Of a stretch of 64,000 nucleotides of DNA, positions 16,691-25,981 are shown in pieces. Below the pieces are notes generated by a model. It was not told the DNA's origin. It saw only the letters and a program-made list of their open reading frames with translations, and searched no databases. This DNA is from Ramlibacter ginsenosidimutans. GTDB taxonomy: Bacteria; Pseudomonadota; Gammaproteobacteria; Burkholderiales; Burkholderiaceae_C. How positions within the stretch are numbered: the stretch's first letter is position 1; each line of letters starts with the position of its first letter. The translations under genes were made by a program, and so were the position numbers. The stretch lies in NCBI RefSeq assembly GCF_016654015.1, contig NZ_JAEPWM010000001.1:1054001-1118000 (forward strand). The letters are read 5' to 3'.

Positions 16691-17436
16691 AGCACGCTCG
16701 CGTCCAGGTCGACGGCATGGTGGTGAACGCCACCGAACGGGACGGGCAGGTCGTGCTGGAAGATGGCCGGCGCCTCTGGCAGGACCAGGTCACCTGGCTG
16801 CCTCCGCTCGCTCCGGTGGAGCGGCCGCGCACCATCCTTGCGCTGGGCCTCAATTACGCAGACCACGCGAAGGAGCTGGCTTTCAAGGAGCCGCCCAAGG
16901 AGCCGCTCGCGTTCCTCAAGGGCGAGCGCGCCCTCAACGGCCACCGGCAGACCACCCGGCGGCCCGCGGACGTGCAGTTCATGCACTACGAATGCGAACT
17001 CGCGGTCGTGATCGGCCGGAAGGCGAAGAAGGTCCGCCGCGAGGACGCGTACGGCTTCATCGCGGGCTACACGGTGGCCAACGACTATGCGATCCGCGAC
17101 TACCTCGAGAACTGGTACCGGCCGAACCTGCGCGTGAAGAACCGCGACGGCGCCACACCGCTCGGTCCGTGGCTGGTGGACACCGCGGACATCCCGGACC
17201 CGATGGCCCTGGCGCTGAAGACCACGGTCAACGGCAAGCTCACGCAGGAAGGCAGCACGAAGGACATGATCTTCGACGTGCCTTTCCTCATCGAGTACTT
17301 CTCCAGCTTCATGACGCTCAGCCCCGGCGACGTGATCCTGACCGGCACGCCGGACGGCGTGGTGGACTGCCGCCCGGGCGACGTGGTCGTGACCGAGATC
17401 GAGGGCATCGGCGCCCTCATGAACACGATTGCCTGA
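16687..17436 (+). CDS. hpaG2: HpaG C-terminal subunit (OPET decarboxylase/HHDD isomerase)
   Basis: A 249-residue FAH-family protein equal to the C-terminal half of fused HpaG. ILALGLNYADHAKE, MHYECELAVVIG (ExE metal ligands) and VANDYAIRDY (Asp ligand) form the divalent-metal site; GDVILTGTPDGV is the usual FAH closing motif. With HpaG1 it should carry out the decarboxylation and isomerisation in the homoprotocatechuate pathway. The ATG at 16687 overlaps the hpaG1 stop. hpaE follows after one base. Confidence 0.9.
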   Translation: MKHARVQVDGMVVNATERDGQVVLEDGRRLWQDQVTWLPPLAPVERPRTILALGLNYADHAKELAFKEPPKEPLAFLKGERALNGHRQTTRRPADVQFMHYECELAVVIGRKAKKVRREDAYGFIAGYTVANDYAIRDYLENWYRPNLRVKNRDGATPLGPWLVDTADIPDPMALALKTTVNGKLTQEGSTKDMIFDVPFLIEYFSSFMTLSPGDVILTGTPDGVVDCRPGDVVVTEIEGIGALMNTIA

Positions 17437-17437
17437 C

Positions 17438-18898
17438 ATGCGCATCGACCATCTCATCGCTGGCCGGTCCGTAGCCGGCCGCGACTACTTCACGACCGTG
17501 AATCCCGCCACGCAGGAAGTGCTGGCGGAAGTCGCCTCCGGCGGCGAAGCGGAAGTGCATGCCGCCGTCGCCGCAGCGAAGGAAGCCTTCCCGAAATGGG
17601 CCGGCCTGCCCGCGCCCGACCGGGCGAAGCTCGTTCGCAGGCTCGGCGAGCTGATTGCGAAGAACGTGCCCGAGCTCGCGCAGGCCGAGACCAACGACAC
17701 CGGCCAGGTGATCGCGCAGACCGGCAAGCAGCTGGTGCCGCGCGCGGCCGACAACTTCTCGTACTTCGCCGAAATGTGCGTGCGCGTGGACGGCCACACC
17801 TATCCGACGCCGACGCACCTGAACTACACGCTGTTTCATCCGGTCGGCGTCTGCGCGCTGATCTCGCCGTGGAACGTCCCGTTCATGACGGCGACCTGGA
17901 AGACGGCGCCCTGCCTCGCCTTCGGCAACACCGCGGTGCTGAAGATGAGCGAGCTGTCGCCGCTGACCGCCGCGCGCCTGGGCGAACTGGCGCTGGAAGC
18001 GGGTATTCCGGCTGGCGTTCTGAACATCGTGCACGGTTACGGCAAGGAAGCCGGCGAGCCGCTGGTGCGCCACCCCGACGTGCGCGCGATCTCCTTCACC
18101 GGGTCCACGGCGACGGGCAACCGCATCGTGAAGGAAGCGGGGCTGAAGAAGTTCTCGATGGAACTGGGCGGCAAGTCGCCCTTCGTGGTCTTCGAGGACG
18201 CGGACTTCGAGCGGGCGCTCGACGCCGCCGTGTTCATGATCTTCTCCAATAACGGCGAGCGCTGCACCGCAGGTTCACGCATCCTGGTGCACAAGGCGAT
18301 CTACGCGAAGTTCGTCGACCGCTTCGTCGCGCGGGCGAAGAAGATCGCGGTCGGCGATCCGCTCGACGAGAAGACCATCATCGGCCCGATGATCTCGCAG
18401 GGGCACCTGGCCAAGGTGCGCAGCTACATCGAGCTGGGCCGCAAGGAGGGCGCGAGCCTGCTGTGCGGCGGAGTCGACGCGCCGCTGGTGTCCGATCGCG
18501 TGAAGAAGGGCAACTACGTGGCGCCGACCGTGTTCGCCGACGTCGACAACCGCATGAAGATCGCGCAGGACGAGATCTTCGGCCCGGTCGCCTGCATCAT
18601 CCCGTTCGCCGACGAGGCCGAGGCCATCCGGCTCGCCAACGACATCCAGTACGGCCTGTCGTCCTATGTCTGGACCGAGAACATCGGCAAGGCGCACCGC
18701 GTCGCGGCGGCGATCGAGGCCGGCATGTGCTTCGTCAATTCGCAGAACGTGCGCGACCTGCGCCAGCCCTTCGGGGGCACCAAGGCCTCGGGCACCGGCC
18801 GCGAGGGCGGGACCTGGAGCTACGAAGTGTTCCTGGAGCCGAAGAACGTGGCGGTGTCGCTGGGCGGGCACCACATTCCGCACTGGGGGGTGGCGTGA
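17438..18898 (+). CDS. hpaE: 5-carboxymethyl-2-hydroxymuconate semialdehyde dehydrogenase
   Basis: A 486-residue NAD(P)-dependent aldehyde dehydrogenase that oxidises the ring-cleavage product of homoprotocatechuate. The family motifs are intact: ISPWNVPFM, FTGSTATGN (cofactor loop), MELGGKSP with the general-base Glu, and NNGERCTAGSRI with the catalytic Cys. The assignment to HpaE rather than another aldehyde dehydrogenase rests on its place between hpaG2 and hpaD and on overall similarity. A TTG nine bases upstream is a less likely start because it would overlap hpaG2. Confidence 0.92.
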   Translation: MRIDHLIAGRSVAGRDYFTTVNPATQEVLAEVASGGEAEVHAAVAAAKEAFPKWAGLPAPDRAKLVRRLGELIAKNVPELAQAETNDTGQVIAQTGKQLVPRAADNFSYFAEMCVRVDGHTYPTPTHLNYTLFHPVGVCALISPWNVPFMTATWKTAPCLAFGNTAVLKMSELSPLTAARLGELALEAGIPAGVLNIVHGYGKEAGEPLVRHPDVRAISFTGSTATGNRIVKEAGLKKFSMELGGKSPFVVFEDADFERALDAAVFMIFSNNGERCTAGSRILVHKAIYAKFVDRFVARAKKIAVGDPLDEKTIIGPMISQGHLAKVRSYIELGRKEGASLLCGGVDAPLVSDRVKKGNYVAPTVFADVDNRMKIAQDEIFGPVACIIPFADEAEAIRLANDIQYGLSSYVWTENIGKAHRVAAAIEAGMCFVNSQNVRDLRQPFGGTKASGTGREGGTWSYEVFLEPKNVAVSLGGHHIPHWGVA

Positions 18899-18903
18899 AC
18901 GCC

Positions 18904-18960
18904 ACCCCCCAAGGGGGCTACTGGGCTCCCCCCACCCCGACCCTCCCCTCGAGGGGAGGG
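18904..18960 (+). repeat. Two stacked hairpins between hpaE and hpaD
   Basis: The 84-base gap holds a ccccccaaggggg hairpin (about 18905-18917) and then a perfect 20-base palindrome at 18941-18960, whose arms are ccctcccctc and gaggggaggg. This is the only sizeable gap inside an otherwise tightly packed operon. The structures may set relative mRNA stability or expression of hpaD onward. No T-run follows, so full termination is unlikely. Confidence 0.55.
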
Positions 18961-18982
18961 CCAAACACACAGGAGCTCCGGC

Positions 18983-19909
18983 ATGGGTAAGCTCGCGTTG
19001 GCCGCCAAGATCACGCACGTGCCGTCGATGTACCTGAGCGAGCTGCCGGGTCCGCGCCATGGCACGCGCCAGGACGCAATCGACGGGCACGTGGAGATCG
19101 GCCGCCGCTGCCGCGAGCTGGGCGTGGACACCATCGTGGTGTTCGACACGCACTGGTTGGTCAATGCGAACTACCACGTCAACTGCGGAGCGCACTTCAA
19201 GGGCCTGTACACCAGCAACGAGCTGCCGCACTTCATCAGCAACATGGCCTACGAGTTCCCGGGCAACCCGGAACTGGGCAAGCTGCTGGCGGAGGTCTGC
19301 AACGACTGGGGCGTGGAGACGCTCGCGCACGACCGCACGACCCTCGCGCCCGAGTACGGGACGCTGGTGCCCATGCGCTACATGAACGCCGACCAGCACT
19401 TCAAGGTCATCTCGGTGTCGGCCCTGTGCCAGGCGCATTACCTGAACGACAGCGCACGACTGGGCTGGGCGATGCGGCGGGCGGTGGAAGACCACTACGA
19501 CGGCACCGTGGCTTTCTTCGCCAGCGGCTCGCTGTCGCACCGGTTCGCGCAGAACGGCCTGGCGCCGGAGTTCGGTTTCAGGATCTGGAGCCCCTTCCTG
19601 GAGCAGCTCGATCGCGAAGTGATCCGGATCTGGCAACAAGGCGACTGGAAGACCTTCTGCGGCATGCTGCCCGAATACGCGGCCAAGGGGCACGGTGAAG
19701 GCTTCATGCACGACACCGCGATGCTGCTCGGCGCACTGGGCTGGTCCGAATACACGGGCCGGGCGGAAGTGATCACGCCTTACTTCGGCGCGTCCGGCAC
19801 CGGACAGATCAATGCGGTGTTCCCGGTCACGCCGGTGCGCGGCGACGAGATCCCGAAGGCGCAGGCGTCCTCGGCCGAGGGCTATACCAACATCGGCCAG
19901 CGGCTGTAG
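18983..19909 (+). CDS. hpaD: 3,4-dihydroxyphenylacetate 2,3-dioxygenase
   Basis: A 308-residue extradiol dioxygenase of the LigB (class III) fold that opens the homoprotocatechuate ring next to the hydroxyls. [18 protein letters not shown] with its metal-binding His at the N-terminus, [16 protein letters not shown] and the [15 protein letters not shown] block carrying another His match the HpaD family. An aggag ribosome site precedes the ATG. It follows the hairpin-rich gap after hpaE, and its product is the HpaE substrate. Confidence 0.93.
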   Translation: MGKLALAAKITHVPSMYLSELPGPRHGTRQDAIDGHVEIGRRCRELGVDTIVVFDTHWLVNANYHVNCGAHFKGLYTSNELPHFISNMAYEFPGNPELGKLLAEVCNDWGVETLAHDRTTLAPEYGTLVPMRYMNADQHFKVISVSALCQAHYLNDSARLGWAMRRAVEDHYDGTVAFFASGSLSHRFAQNGLAPEFGFRIWSPFLEQLDREVIRIWQQGDWKTFCGMLPEYAAKGHGEGFMHDTAMLLGALGWSEYTGRAEVITPYFGASGTGQINAVFPVTPVRGDEIPKAQASSAEGYTNIGQRL

Positions 19910-19929
19910 CAATTGGAATCGGACCCCCA

Positions 19930-20334
19930 ATGCCTCACTGCGTCATCCTCTACACACCCAACATCGAGAGCAGGACCGACGTGTCGGCGCTCTGCCGCAA
20001 GCTCGCGGACAGCATGCTCACGGTGCTCGACGAGGCCGGCAAGCAGGTGTTCCCCACCGGCGGGACGCGCGTGCTCGCGTATCCGGCCGCGCACTACGCC
20101 GTGGCCGACGGCAAGGGCGATTACGCGTTCATGTACGTGAACGTGCGCATGGGTGCGGGACGCAGCGCGGCGGTGCAGAAGAAAGCGGGCGACCAGTTGA
20201 CCGAGGTCGTGAAGCAGCACTTCGCGCCGATCTTCGAACAGGAACTCATCGGCATCACCGTGCAGATCGACGAAAGCCCCGGCCAGGTGTACGACGCCAA
20301 GCACAGCACGCTGCATCCGCTGTTCAACAAATGA
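19930..20334 (+). CDS. hpaF: 5-carboxymethyl-2-hydroxymuconate delta-isomerase
   Basis: A 134-residue tautomerase-superfamily enzyme. Cleavage of the initiator Met would expose the catalytic Pro ([13 protein letters not shown]), as in all members. The body ([36 protein letters not shown]) fits HpaF (CHMI). It isomerises the dehydrogenase product before decarboxylation by HpaG. Its stop overlaps the hpaH start (ATGA). Confidence 0.92.
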   Translation: MPHCVILYTPNIESRTDVSALCRKLADSMLTVLDEAGKQVFPTGGTRVLAYPAAHYAVADGKGDYAFMYVNVRMGAGRSAAVQKKAGDQLTEVVKQHFAPIFEQELIGITVQIDESPGQVYDAKHSTLHPLFNK

Positions 20335-21134
20335 CTTTCTCCCCCGACACCATCCAGCAGCTCGCGCGCGAGCTGCACGAGAGCGAGCGCAGCCGACGGC
20401 AGGTGGAGCATTTCTCGAAGCGCCATCCCGGCATGACCATCGCCGACGGGTACGCGATCTCGCGCGCGTGGGTCGCGATGAAGATCGCCGAGGGCCGGCA
20501 GGTGCGCGGGCACAAGATCGGCCTGACTTCGCGCGCGATGCAGCAGTCCAGCCAGATCGACGAGCCGGACTACGGCACGCTGCTGGACGACATGTTCTTC
20601 GCGCCGGGCGACTTGCCGACCGAGCGCTTCATCGCGCCGCGGGTGGAGGTGGAACTGGCCTTCATCCTCAAGCGCAGGCTGCAGGGCCCGCAGGTGAGCG
20701 TCGAGGACGTGCTGGAAGCCACCGACTACGTGCAGCCGGCCATCGAGATCATCGACGCGCGCATCGAACAGTTCGACCGCCACACCAAGGCCATGCGCAA
20801 GGTGTACGACACGATCAGCGACAACGCGGCGAACGCCGGCATCGTGCTCGGCGGCCGCAAGGTGCGCCCGAACGAGGTGGACCTGCCCTGGGTGGGCGCC
20901 GTGCTGCGCCAGAACGGCGTGGTCGAGGAGACCGGGCTCGCTGCGGGCGTGCAGGGACACCCCGCCATCGGCATCGCCTGGCTCGCGCAGAAACTCGCTC
21001 CCTGGGGCGAATCCCTGGAAGCCGGCGAGGTCGTGCTCGCCGGTTCCTTCACCCGGCCCGTGGCCGCCAAGCGCGGCGACGTCTTCGATGCCGATTACGG
21101 GCCGCTCGGCCGCTTCACCTTCCGCTTCGCCTGA
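20331..21134 (+). CDS. hpaH: 2-oxo-hept-3-ene-1,7-dioate hydratase
   Basis: A 267-residue hydratase related to MhpD/XylJ and the FAH superfamily; it adds water to 2-oxohept-3-ene-1,7-dioate to give the HpaI substrate. [12 protein letters not shown], the [11 protein letters not shown] metal-ligand segment and [15 protein letters not shown] are typical. The start is set by the four-base overlap with hpaF. hpaI follows after nine bases with a gaggag ribosome site. Confidence 0.92.
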   Translation: MTFSPDTIQQLARELHESERSRRQVEHFSKRHPGMTIADGYAISRAWVAMKIAEGRQVRGHKIGLTSRAMQQSSQIDEPDYGTLLDDMFFAPGDLPTERFIAPRVEVELAFILKRRLQGPQVSVEDVLEATDYVQPAIEIIDARIEQFDRHTKAMRKVYDTISDNAANAGIVLGGRKVRPNEVDLPWVGAVLRQNGVVEETGLAAGVQGHPAIGIAWLAQKLAPWGESLEAGEVVLAGSFTRPVAAKRGDVFDADYGPLGRFTFRFA

Positions 21135-21143
21135 GGAGACTCC

Positions 21144-21953
21144 ATGCAGACACCGATCAACCCCTTCAAGAAGGCCATGGCCGAGAAGCGCACGCAGTAC
21201 GGCCTGTGGGTCAGCCTGCTGGGCCCGCTCAACACCGAAATCTGCGCCGCCGCCGGCTTCGACTGGCTGCTGCTGGACGCGGAGCACACGCCCAACGACC
21301 TGATGAACCTGCTGCAGCAGTCGCAGATCATCGCGGGCTACCCCGGCGTGCACGCGATCGCCCGCGTGCCCATGGGCCACGGCTTCGTCGGCCAGGCGCT
21401 GCTCAAGCAATACCTCGACCTCGGCATCCAGACCGTGCTGGTGCCCATGGTGGACACGCCGGAGCAGGCGCGCGAACTGGTGCGCTGCATGCGCTATCCG
21501 CCCGCAGGCATCCGCGGCATGGCCGCGACGCGCGCCTCCGGCTGGGGCCGCAACGCCAACTACGCGAAGGAAGCGAACCGCGAGATCTGCCTGCTGGTGC
21601 AGGCCGAAACGCGCGAAGGCATCCGCAACCTCGATGCGATCGCCGCCGTCGACGGGGTGGACGGCGTGTTCATCGGCCCCTCGGACCTGTCGGCCGCCTA
21701 CGGGCATGTGGGCGATCCGTGGCATCCGGAGATGCAGGAGATCATCGCCGACGCGTTCCGCCGCATCCATGCGGCGGGCAAGGCGGTGGGCATCCTCACG
21801 CTGGACGAAAAGCTGGCGCGCCAGCACGTGGAGATGGGCGCGAACTTCATCGCCGTCGGCACCGACAGCAGCCTGATGGTCAAGGCCACCAGCGGCCTGG
21901 CTGCGGCCTTCAAGGGCGCGCCGGCCGTGGCCGCCAAGCCCCAGAACTACTAG
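21144..21953 (+). CDS. hpaI: 4-hydroxy-2-oxoheptanedioate aldolase
   Basis: A 269-residue class II pyruvate aldolase of the HpcH/HpaI family, splitting 4-hydroxy-2-oxoheptanedioate to pyruvate and succinate semialdehyde. LWVSLLGPLNTEICAAAGFD, the DAEHTPNDL segment, the catalytic Arg in AIARVPMG and GPSDLSAAYGH are conserved. It is the last enzyme of the pathway proper; no succinate semialdehyde dehydrogenase is in the cluster. The class II aldolase gene follows after nine bases in the same transcript. Confidence 0.93.
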   Translation: MQTPINPFKKAMAEKRTQYGLWVSLLGPLNTEICAAAGFDWLLLDAEHTPNDLMNLLQQSQIIAGYPGVHAIARVPMGHGFVGQALLKQYLDLGIQTVLVPMVDTPEQARELVRCMRYPPAGIRGMAATRASGWGRNANYAKEANREICLLVQAETREGIRNLDAIAAVDGVDGVFIGPSDLSAAYGHVGDPWHPEMQEIIADAFRRIHAAGKAVGILTLDEKLARQHVEMGANFIAVGTDSSLMVKATSGLAAAFKGAPAVAAKPQNY

Positions 21954-21962
21954 GAGCACTCC

Positions 21963-22745
21963 ATGAACGCCGTACTGCAACCCCGTGCGCCGGACATGCA
22001 CCCCGACGAGTGGGCCGCTCGCGTCCAGCTCGCCGCCGCCTACCGCATCTTCGACATGCTCGGCTGGACCGAGATGATCTACAACCACATCACCGTGCGG
22101 CTGCCCGACAGCGTCACGCACGGCGAGAAGCAGTTCCTGATCAATCCCTTCGGGCTGCACTACTCGGAGGTCACGGCCAGCAACCTGCTGAAGATCGACG
22201 TGCAGGGCAACAAGCTGGATGCGCACAACCCCTGGCCTGTGAACCCCGCCGGCTTCACCATTCACGCGGCGATCCACGACAGGATTCCCGGCGCGCACTG
22301 CGTGATGCACACGCACACCACCAACGGCGTCGCCGTCGCCTGTACGCAGGGCGGCCTGGCCCAGAACAACTTCTATTCGGCGCAGCTGCACGACATGGTG
22401 GCCTACCATGACTTCGAGGGCATCACCATCCACGCCGACGAGGCGCCGCGCCTGCTCGCGAGCCTGGGCAACAAGCCGCTGATGATCCTGCGCAACCACG
22501 GCCTGCTGGCGGCCGGTCCGACGGTGCCGCTGACCTTCGTGCGCCTGTGGACCCTGCAGCGCGCCTGCGACATCCAGATCGCGCAGGCCGCCCTCGGTCC
22601 GGCCATCAAGCTGACCGAAGCCGTCGCGAAGCGGACCACCGAGGACTCGTTCCAGTACGATCAGCGCTTCGGCGCCGGCCAGGACGTGTTCGATGCGATG
22701 ACGCGGCTCATGGAGCAGCGCAGCGGGACGCACTACAAGTCATGA
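21963..22745 (+). CDS. Class II aldolase/adducin-family protein
   Basis: A 260-residue protein of the fuculose-phosphate aldolase/adducin fold. Zinc ligands are visible in VMHTHTTNGVAVA (His-x-His) and the later LRNHGLLAAG His; AAYRIFDMLGWTEMIYNHITVRLP is the usual N-terminal substrate loop. A gagcac ribosome site and 9-base spacing place it in the hpa operon, and its stop overlaps the next start (ATGA). It is not part of the standard homoprotocatechuate pathway. It might act on a pathway aldehyde or belong to another route; the substrate is unknown. Confidence 0.82.
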   Translation: MNAVLQPRAPDMHPDEWAARVQLAAAYRIFDMLGWTEMIYNHITVRLPDSVTHGEKQFLINPFGLHYSEVTASNLLKIDVQGNKLDAHNPWPVNPAGFTIHAAIHDRIPGAHCVMHTHTTNGVAVACTQGGLAQNNFYSAQLHDMVAYHDFEGITIHADEAPRLLASLGNKPLMILRNHGLLAAGPTVPLTFVRLWTLQRACDIQIAQAALGPAIKLTEAVAKRTTEDSFQYDQRFGAGQDVFDAMTRLMEQRSGTHYKS

Positions 22746-23716
22746 GGGTCTGCATCTACGGCGCCGGCGCCATCGGGGGCTGGATCGGCGTGAAGCTCGC
22801 GCGAGCTGATTGCGAGGTGAGCGTGGTCGCCCGCGGCGCGACGCTCGCGTCTTTGCAGCAGCACGGACTGCGCCTGCAGGAAGGCAGCGAGACGCTCGCC
22901 GCGAGCGTCAAGGCGAGCGCGGCTCCGGCGGAGCTCGGCGTCCAGGATCTCGTGGTCGTCGCGGTGAAGGCGCCGGCGATGGCGGAGGTGGCCAAGGCGA
23001 TCCGGCCGCTGCTCGGTCCGGACACGATGGTGCTGACGGCCATGAACGGCGTGCCGTGGTGGTTCTTCCAGGGCTTTGGCGGCAACTACCAGGGCACGCG
23101 CCTGAAAGCGGTGGACCCGGACGGTGCGATCGCCGAGGCCGTGCCGGCGAAGCACATCATCGGCTGCGTCGTGCACGCGAGCTGCGCGCTGAAGGAGCCG
23201 GGCTTCGTGCAGCACCACTTCGGCAACAAGCTGATCATCGGCGAACCCTCCGGGGCGAAGTCGCAGCGCGTGCTGCAACTCGCCTCGCTGCTGGAGCGGG
23301 CGGGCTTCGAGGCGGTCGTCTCCGAGCAGGTCCAGAAGGACGCCTGGTACAAGTTGTGGGGCAACATGACCGTCAACCCCGTGAGCGCGATGACGGGCGC
23401 CACGACGGACCTGATCCTCAACGACGACCTGGTGCGCGCCTTCATCTCCTCGGTGATGCTGGAAGCCCGCGAGATCGGTGCGCGCGTCGGCATTCCGATC
23501 GAGCAGAAGCCGGAGGACCGCCACCAGATCACGCGCAAGCTGGGCGCCTTCAAGACCTCCATGCTGCAGGACGTGGAAGCGGGCAAGCCGGTCGAGATCG
23601 ACGCGCTGGTCACGGTGGTGCGGGAGATGGGCGAAATGACCGGCGTGCCCACGCCCTTCACCGACGCCTTGCTCGGACTGTCGCGCCTGCACGCCCGCGT
23701 GCACGGCCTGTACTGA
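22742..23716 (+). CDS. Ketopantoate reductase-like oxidoreductase (PanE/ApbA family)
   Basis: A 324-residue protein with the Rossmann start MRVCIYGAGAIGGWIG and the C-terminal helical domain of 2-dehydropantoate 2-reductases, including the conserved Lys-Asn region VQKDAWYKLWGNMTVNPVSAMTGAT. True PanE makes pantoate, but many paralogues reduce other 2-oxo acids. Coupling to the class II aldolase (overlapping ATGA) and the hpa operon suggests a catabolic role, so the symbol panE is not assigned. The next gene starts two bases after its stop. Confidence 0.8.
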   Translation: MRVCIYGAGAIGGWIGVKLARADCEVSVVARGATLASLQQHGLRLQEGSETLAASVKASAAPAELGVQDLVVVAVKAPAMAEVAKAIRPLLGPDTMVLTAMNGVPWWFFQGFGGNYQGTRLKAVDPDGAIAEAVPAKHIIGCVVHASCALKEPGFVQHHFGNKLIIGEPSGAKSQRVLQLASLLERAGFEAVVSEQVQKDAWYKLWGNMTVNPVSAMTGATTDLILNDDLVRAFISSVMLEAREIGARVGIPIEQKPEDRHQITRKLGAFKTSMLQDVEAGKPVEIDALVTVVREMGEMTGVPTPFTDALLGLSRLHARVHGLY

Positions 23717-23717
23717 G

Positions 23718-24632
23718 ATGGCGGCGATCCCCGCCCCGGCGCGCGCCCTCAGCGGCGCCGCCTTCGGCACGCTGCTGCTGATCGCGCTCATGATGGGCGC
23801 GAACCACGTCGCCGCCCGCATCGCCTTCAACAACGGCGTGGACGTGGCAACGGCCGTCGTGTTCCGCAGCACGATCACGACCTTCGTGGTGGTCGCGCTG
23901 CTCGCCTCGCAGGGTGTGCGCGTGCGCTTCAGCGCGCGACACAGGAAGATGCTGCCGGCCATCGGCCTGCTGGTCGGCGTGCAAAGCCTGTGCCTCTACT
24001 CCGCCGTGGCGCGCCTGCCGGTGGCGCTGGCCCTGCTCGCCTTCAACACCTACCCGATCTGGACGGCTTTCTGGTCCGCCGTCGTGTACCGCAAGCACGC
24101 CGAGAAGGCCACCCTGGTCGCGATGCCCGTGATCCTGGTCGGCCTGGCGCTGGCACTCGACGTCTTCGGCGCCGCGTCCGGCCTCGGCGCCTCGGGCCAG
24201 TGGGCGCAGATCGGAGCGGGCGTGGCCTTCGCCCTCGCCGCTGCTGCCACCTTCGGACTGGCCTTGGTGCTCACGCAGCACGAGGCTGGCGACGTGGACG
24301 GCCGCGTGCGCACCGCCAGCACCATGGCCATCGCCGCGCTGGTCGCCCTGACCACGGTCACGCTGCAAGGCGGCTTCCACCTGCCCACCGCGCCCGCGGG
24401 TTGGGGGGGCCTCGCGGCGCTCACCTTCCTGTACGGCACCGCGTTCACCATCATGTTCACCGTGCTGCCGCGGCTGGGCGTCGTGGGCAACTCCGCCATC
24501 ATGAACGTGGAGCCGGTGTTCGCGCTGGTGCTGGCCTGGCTGATCCTCGGCCAGTCCATCGCTCCCATCCAGGTCGCCGGCGCGCTGCTGGTGGTCGGAA
24601 CCGTGATGGCGCTGGGGCTGCGGAAGAAGTGA
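23718..24632 (+). CDS. EamA/DMT-family transporter
   Basis: A 304-residue inner-membrane protein with about ten helices in two EamA repeats (LMMGANHVAARIAF in the first; FLYGTAFTIMFTVLPRLGVVGNSAIMNVEPVFALVLAWLILGQ in the second). DMT proteins are mostly metabolite exporters. The two-base spacing to the preceding gene makes it the last member of the extended hpa operon; it may export or import a pathway-related compound. The cluster contains no HpaX-type permease. Confidence 0.85.
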   Translation: MAAIPAPARALSGAAFGTLLLIALMMGANHVAARIAFNNGVDVATAVVFRSTITTFVVVALLASQGVRVRFSARHRKMLPAIGLLVGVQSLCLYSAVARLPVALALLAFNTYPIWTAFWSAVVYRKHAEKATLVAMPVILVGLALALDVFGAASGLGASGQWAQIGAGVAFALAAAATFGLALVLTQHEAGDVDGRVRTASTMAIAALVALTTVTLQGGFHLPTAPAGWGGLAALTFLYGTAFTIMFTVLPRLGVVGNSAIMNVEPVFALVLAWLILGQSIAPIQVAGALLVVGTVMALGLRKK

Positions 24633-24652
24633 GGGTCGCGGCCTTCGCGTCC

Positions 24653-24754
24653 TCGTAGGGTGGGGTGACGCAGTCTTCGCAGGCTGGGGGTGACGCAGGA
24701 ACCCCAGCGGTGCGCGCGACGCTGGGGTTCGCTGTCGCTCACCACCAGCCTACG
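24653..24754. repeat. REP-like palindromic intergenic element, copy B
   Basis: The arms at 24678-24709 and 24720-24754 are imperfect reverse complements. A further partial direct copy (gtagggtggggtgacgcag) precedes them at about 24655. The right arm repeats 578-608 with two differences over 31 bases. As at copy A, it lies between two convergent genes (EamA transporter and alr). Confidence 0.7.
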
Positions 24755-24768
24755 CATGCAGCCCGTAC

Positions 24769-25863
24769 CTAGTCGACGACCACCGGCACCCGCTGCGCGA
24801 GCGCGCACATCAGCTCGTAGCCGAGCGTGCCCGCGCTGGCCGCCACTTCGTCGATGGACAGCACCGCGCCGTTGGCGGCCCGGCCCCACATCGTGACCTC
24901 GCTGCCGAAGCCCGCGTGCGGCACGGGCGTGAGGTCGACCGCGATCATGTCCATGCTGACGCGGCCGACCAGCCGGGTGCGCACGCCGTCCACCAGCACC
25001 GGGGTGCCGGTGGAGCAGTGGCGCGGATAGCCATCCGCATAACCGCACGCCACGACGCCGATGCGCAGCGGCGCATCGGCCGTGAAGCTGGAGCCGTAGC
25101 CGACCGTGTCGCCGGGCAGGAGCTGCTGCACCGCCAGCACGCGCGTGGCCAGCGTCATGGTGGGCTGCAGCCCCCAGTGCGCGATGTCGTGCCCGGGGTA
25201 ATCGGGCGCGCTGCCGTAAACCGCGATGCCGGGGCGGATCCAGTCGCTGCGCACGGCCGGCTCGTCGGAATGGCGCAACGCCGCGGCGCTGTTGGCCAGC
25301 GAGCGTTCGCCGCTCAGGTCGCGCGTCGTCTCCACGAAGACGCGCAGCTGGTGGAGGATCCCGCGCGGGCCGTCCGCATCGCTGAAGTGCGTCATCAGCG
25401 AGATCTCCTCCACCTGCGGGAGCGCATCCAGCCGCGCCCAGGCCGCGCGATAGCGCTGGGGCGCGAAGCCGAGCCGGTTCATGCCGGAGTTCATCTTGAG
25501 GAACACGCGGTGCGGCACCTGCGTCTTGTGGGCGGCCAGCCACTCGATCTGCTCGTCGCAGTGCACGACGTGCCACAGGCCCAGGCGCGAGCACAGCTCC
25601 AGGTCGCGCGCCTCGAAGGCGCCTTCCAGCAGCAGGATGGGGCCGCGCCAGCCGAGTGCGCGCACGCGCTCGGCTTCCTGCAGGTCCAGCAGGGCGAAGC
25701 CGTCCGCCGCGCGCAGGGCGTCGTAGACGCGCTCGATGCCGTGGCCGTAGGCGTTGGCCTTGACCACCGCCCAGACTTTCGCATCGGGCGCGGCGGACCG
25801 CATGCGCGCCAGGTTGTGGCGCAGCGCTTCGGCATGGATGGTGGCAAGGATGGGACGCGGCAT
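24769..25863 (-). CDS. alr: Alanine racemase
   Basis: A 364-residue PLP enzyme making D-alanine for peptidoglycan. The PLP lysine is K35 in [12 protein letters not shown]; the catalytic Tyr is in TVGYGSSF, and [19 protein letters not shown] and [12 protein letters not shown] are family signatures. It is divergent from lplT, with 73 bases to the coupled upstream ORF. The gene ends at the REP-like element. Confidence 0.95.
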   Translation of the reverse strand: MPRPILATIHAEALRHNLARMRSAAPDAKVWAVVKANAYGHGIERVYDALRAADGFALLDLQEAERVRALGWRGPILLLEGAFEARDLELCSRLGLWHVVHCDEQIEWLAAHKTQVPHRVFLKMNSGMNRLGFAPQRYRAAWARLDALPQVEEISLMTHFSDADGPRGILHQLRVFVETTRDLSGERSLANSAAALRHSDEPAVRSDWIRPGIAVYGSAPDYPGHDIAHWGLQPTMTLATRVLAVQQLLPGDTVGYGSSFTADAPLRIGVVACGYADGYPRHCSTGTPVLVDGVRTRLVGRVSMDMIAVDLTPVPHAGFGSEVTMWGRAANGAVLSIDEVAASAGTLGYELMCALAQRVPVVVD

Positions 25864-25936
25864 GACGGGCTCCGGGCCGTCATTCTGTCATTACCCACCG
25901 TGATATAACCCCGTGTCGCTTGGAGACAGCAGAGCA

Positions 25937-25981
25937 ATGAAGGGCCCGCATGCCGGGCCCCGCCCCAATTCGCACGGATGA
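25937..25981 (+). CDS. 14-residue upstream ORF coupled to lplT
   Basis: ATG at 25937, 14 codons (MKGPHAGPRPNSHG), stop TGA at 25979-25981 overlapping the lplT ATG at 25978. A ggag ribosome site (25922-25925) precedes this ORF, while lplT itself has none, so lplT would be translated by re-initiation. The peptide-coding bases contain a strong hairpin, gggcccg...cgggccc (25942-25960). TATAAC at 25904-25909 is a plausible -10. The sequence arrangement is clear; function is inferred. Confidence 0.45.
   Translation: MKGPHAGPRPNSHG

Noticed and set aside
22742..23716. Calling the hpa-linked ketopantoate reductase true PanE
   Set aside because: Family membership is clear, but the operon context is catabolic and paralogues are common, so pantothenate biosynthesis is not supported.
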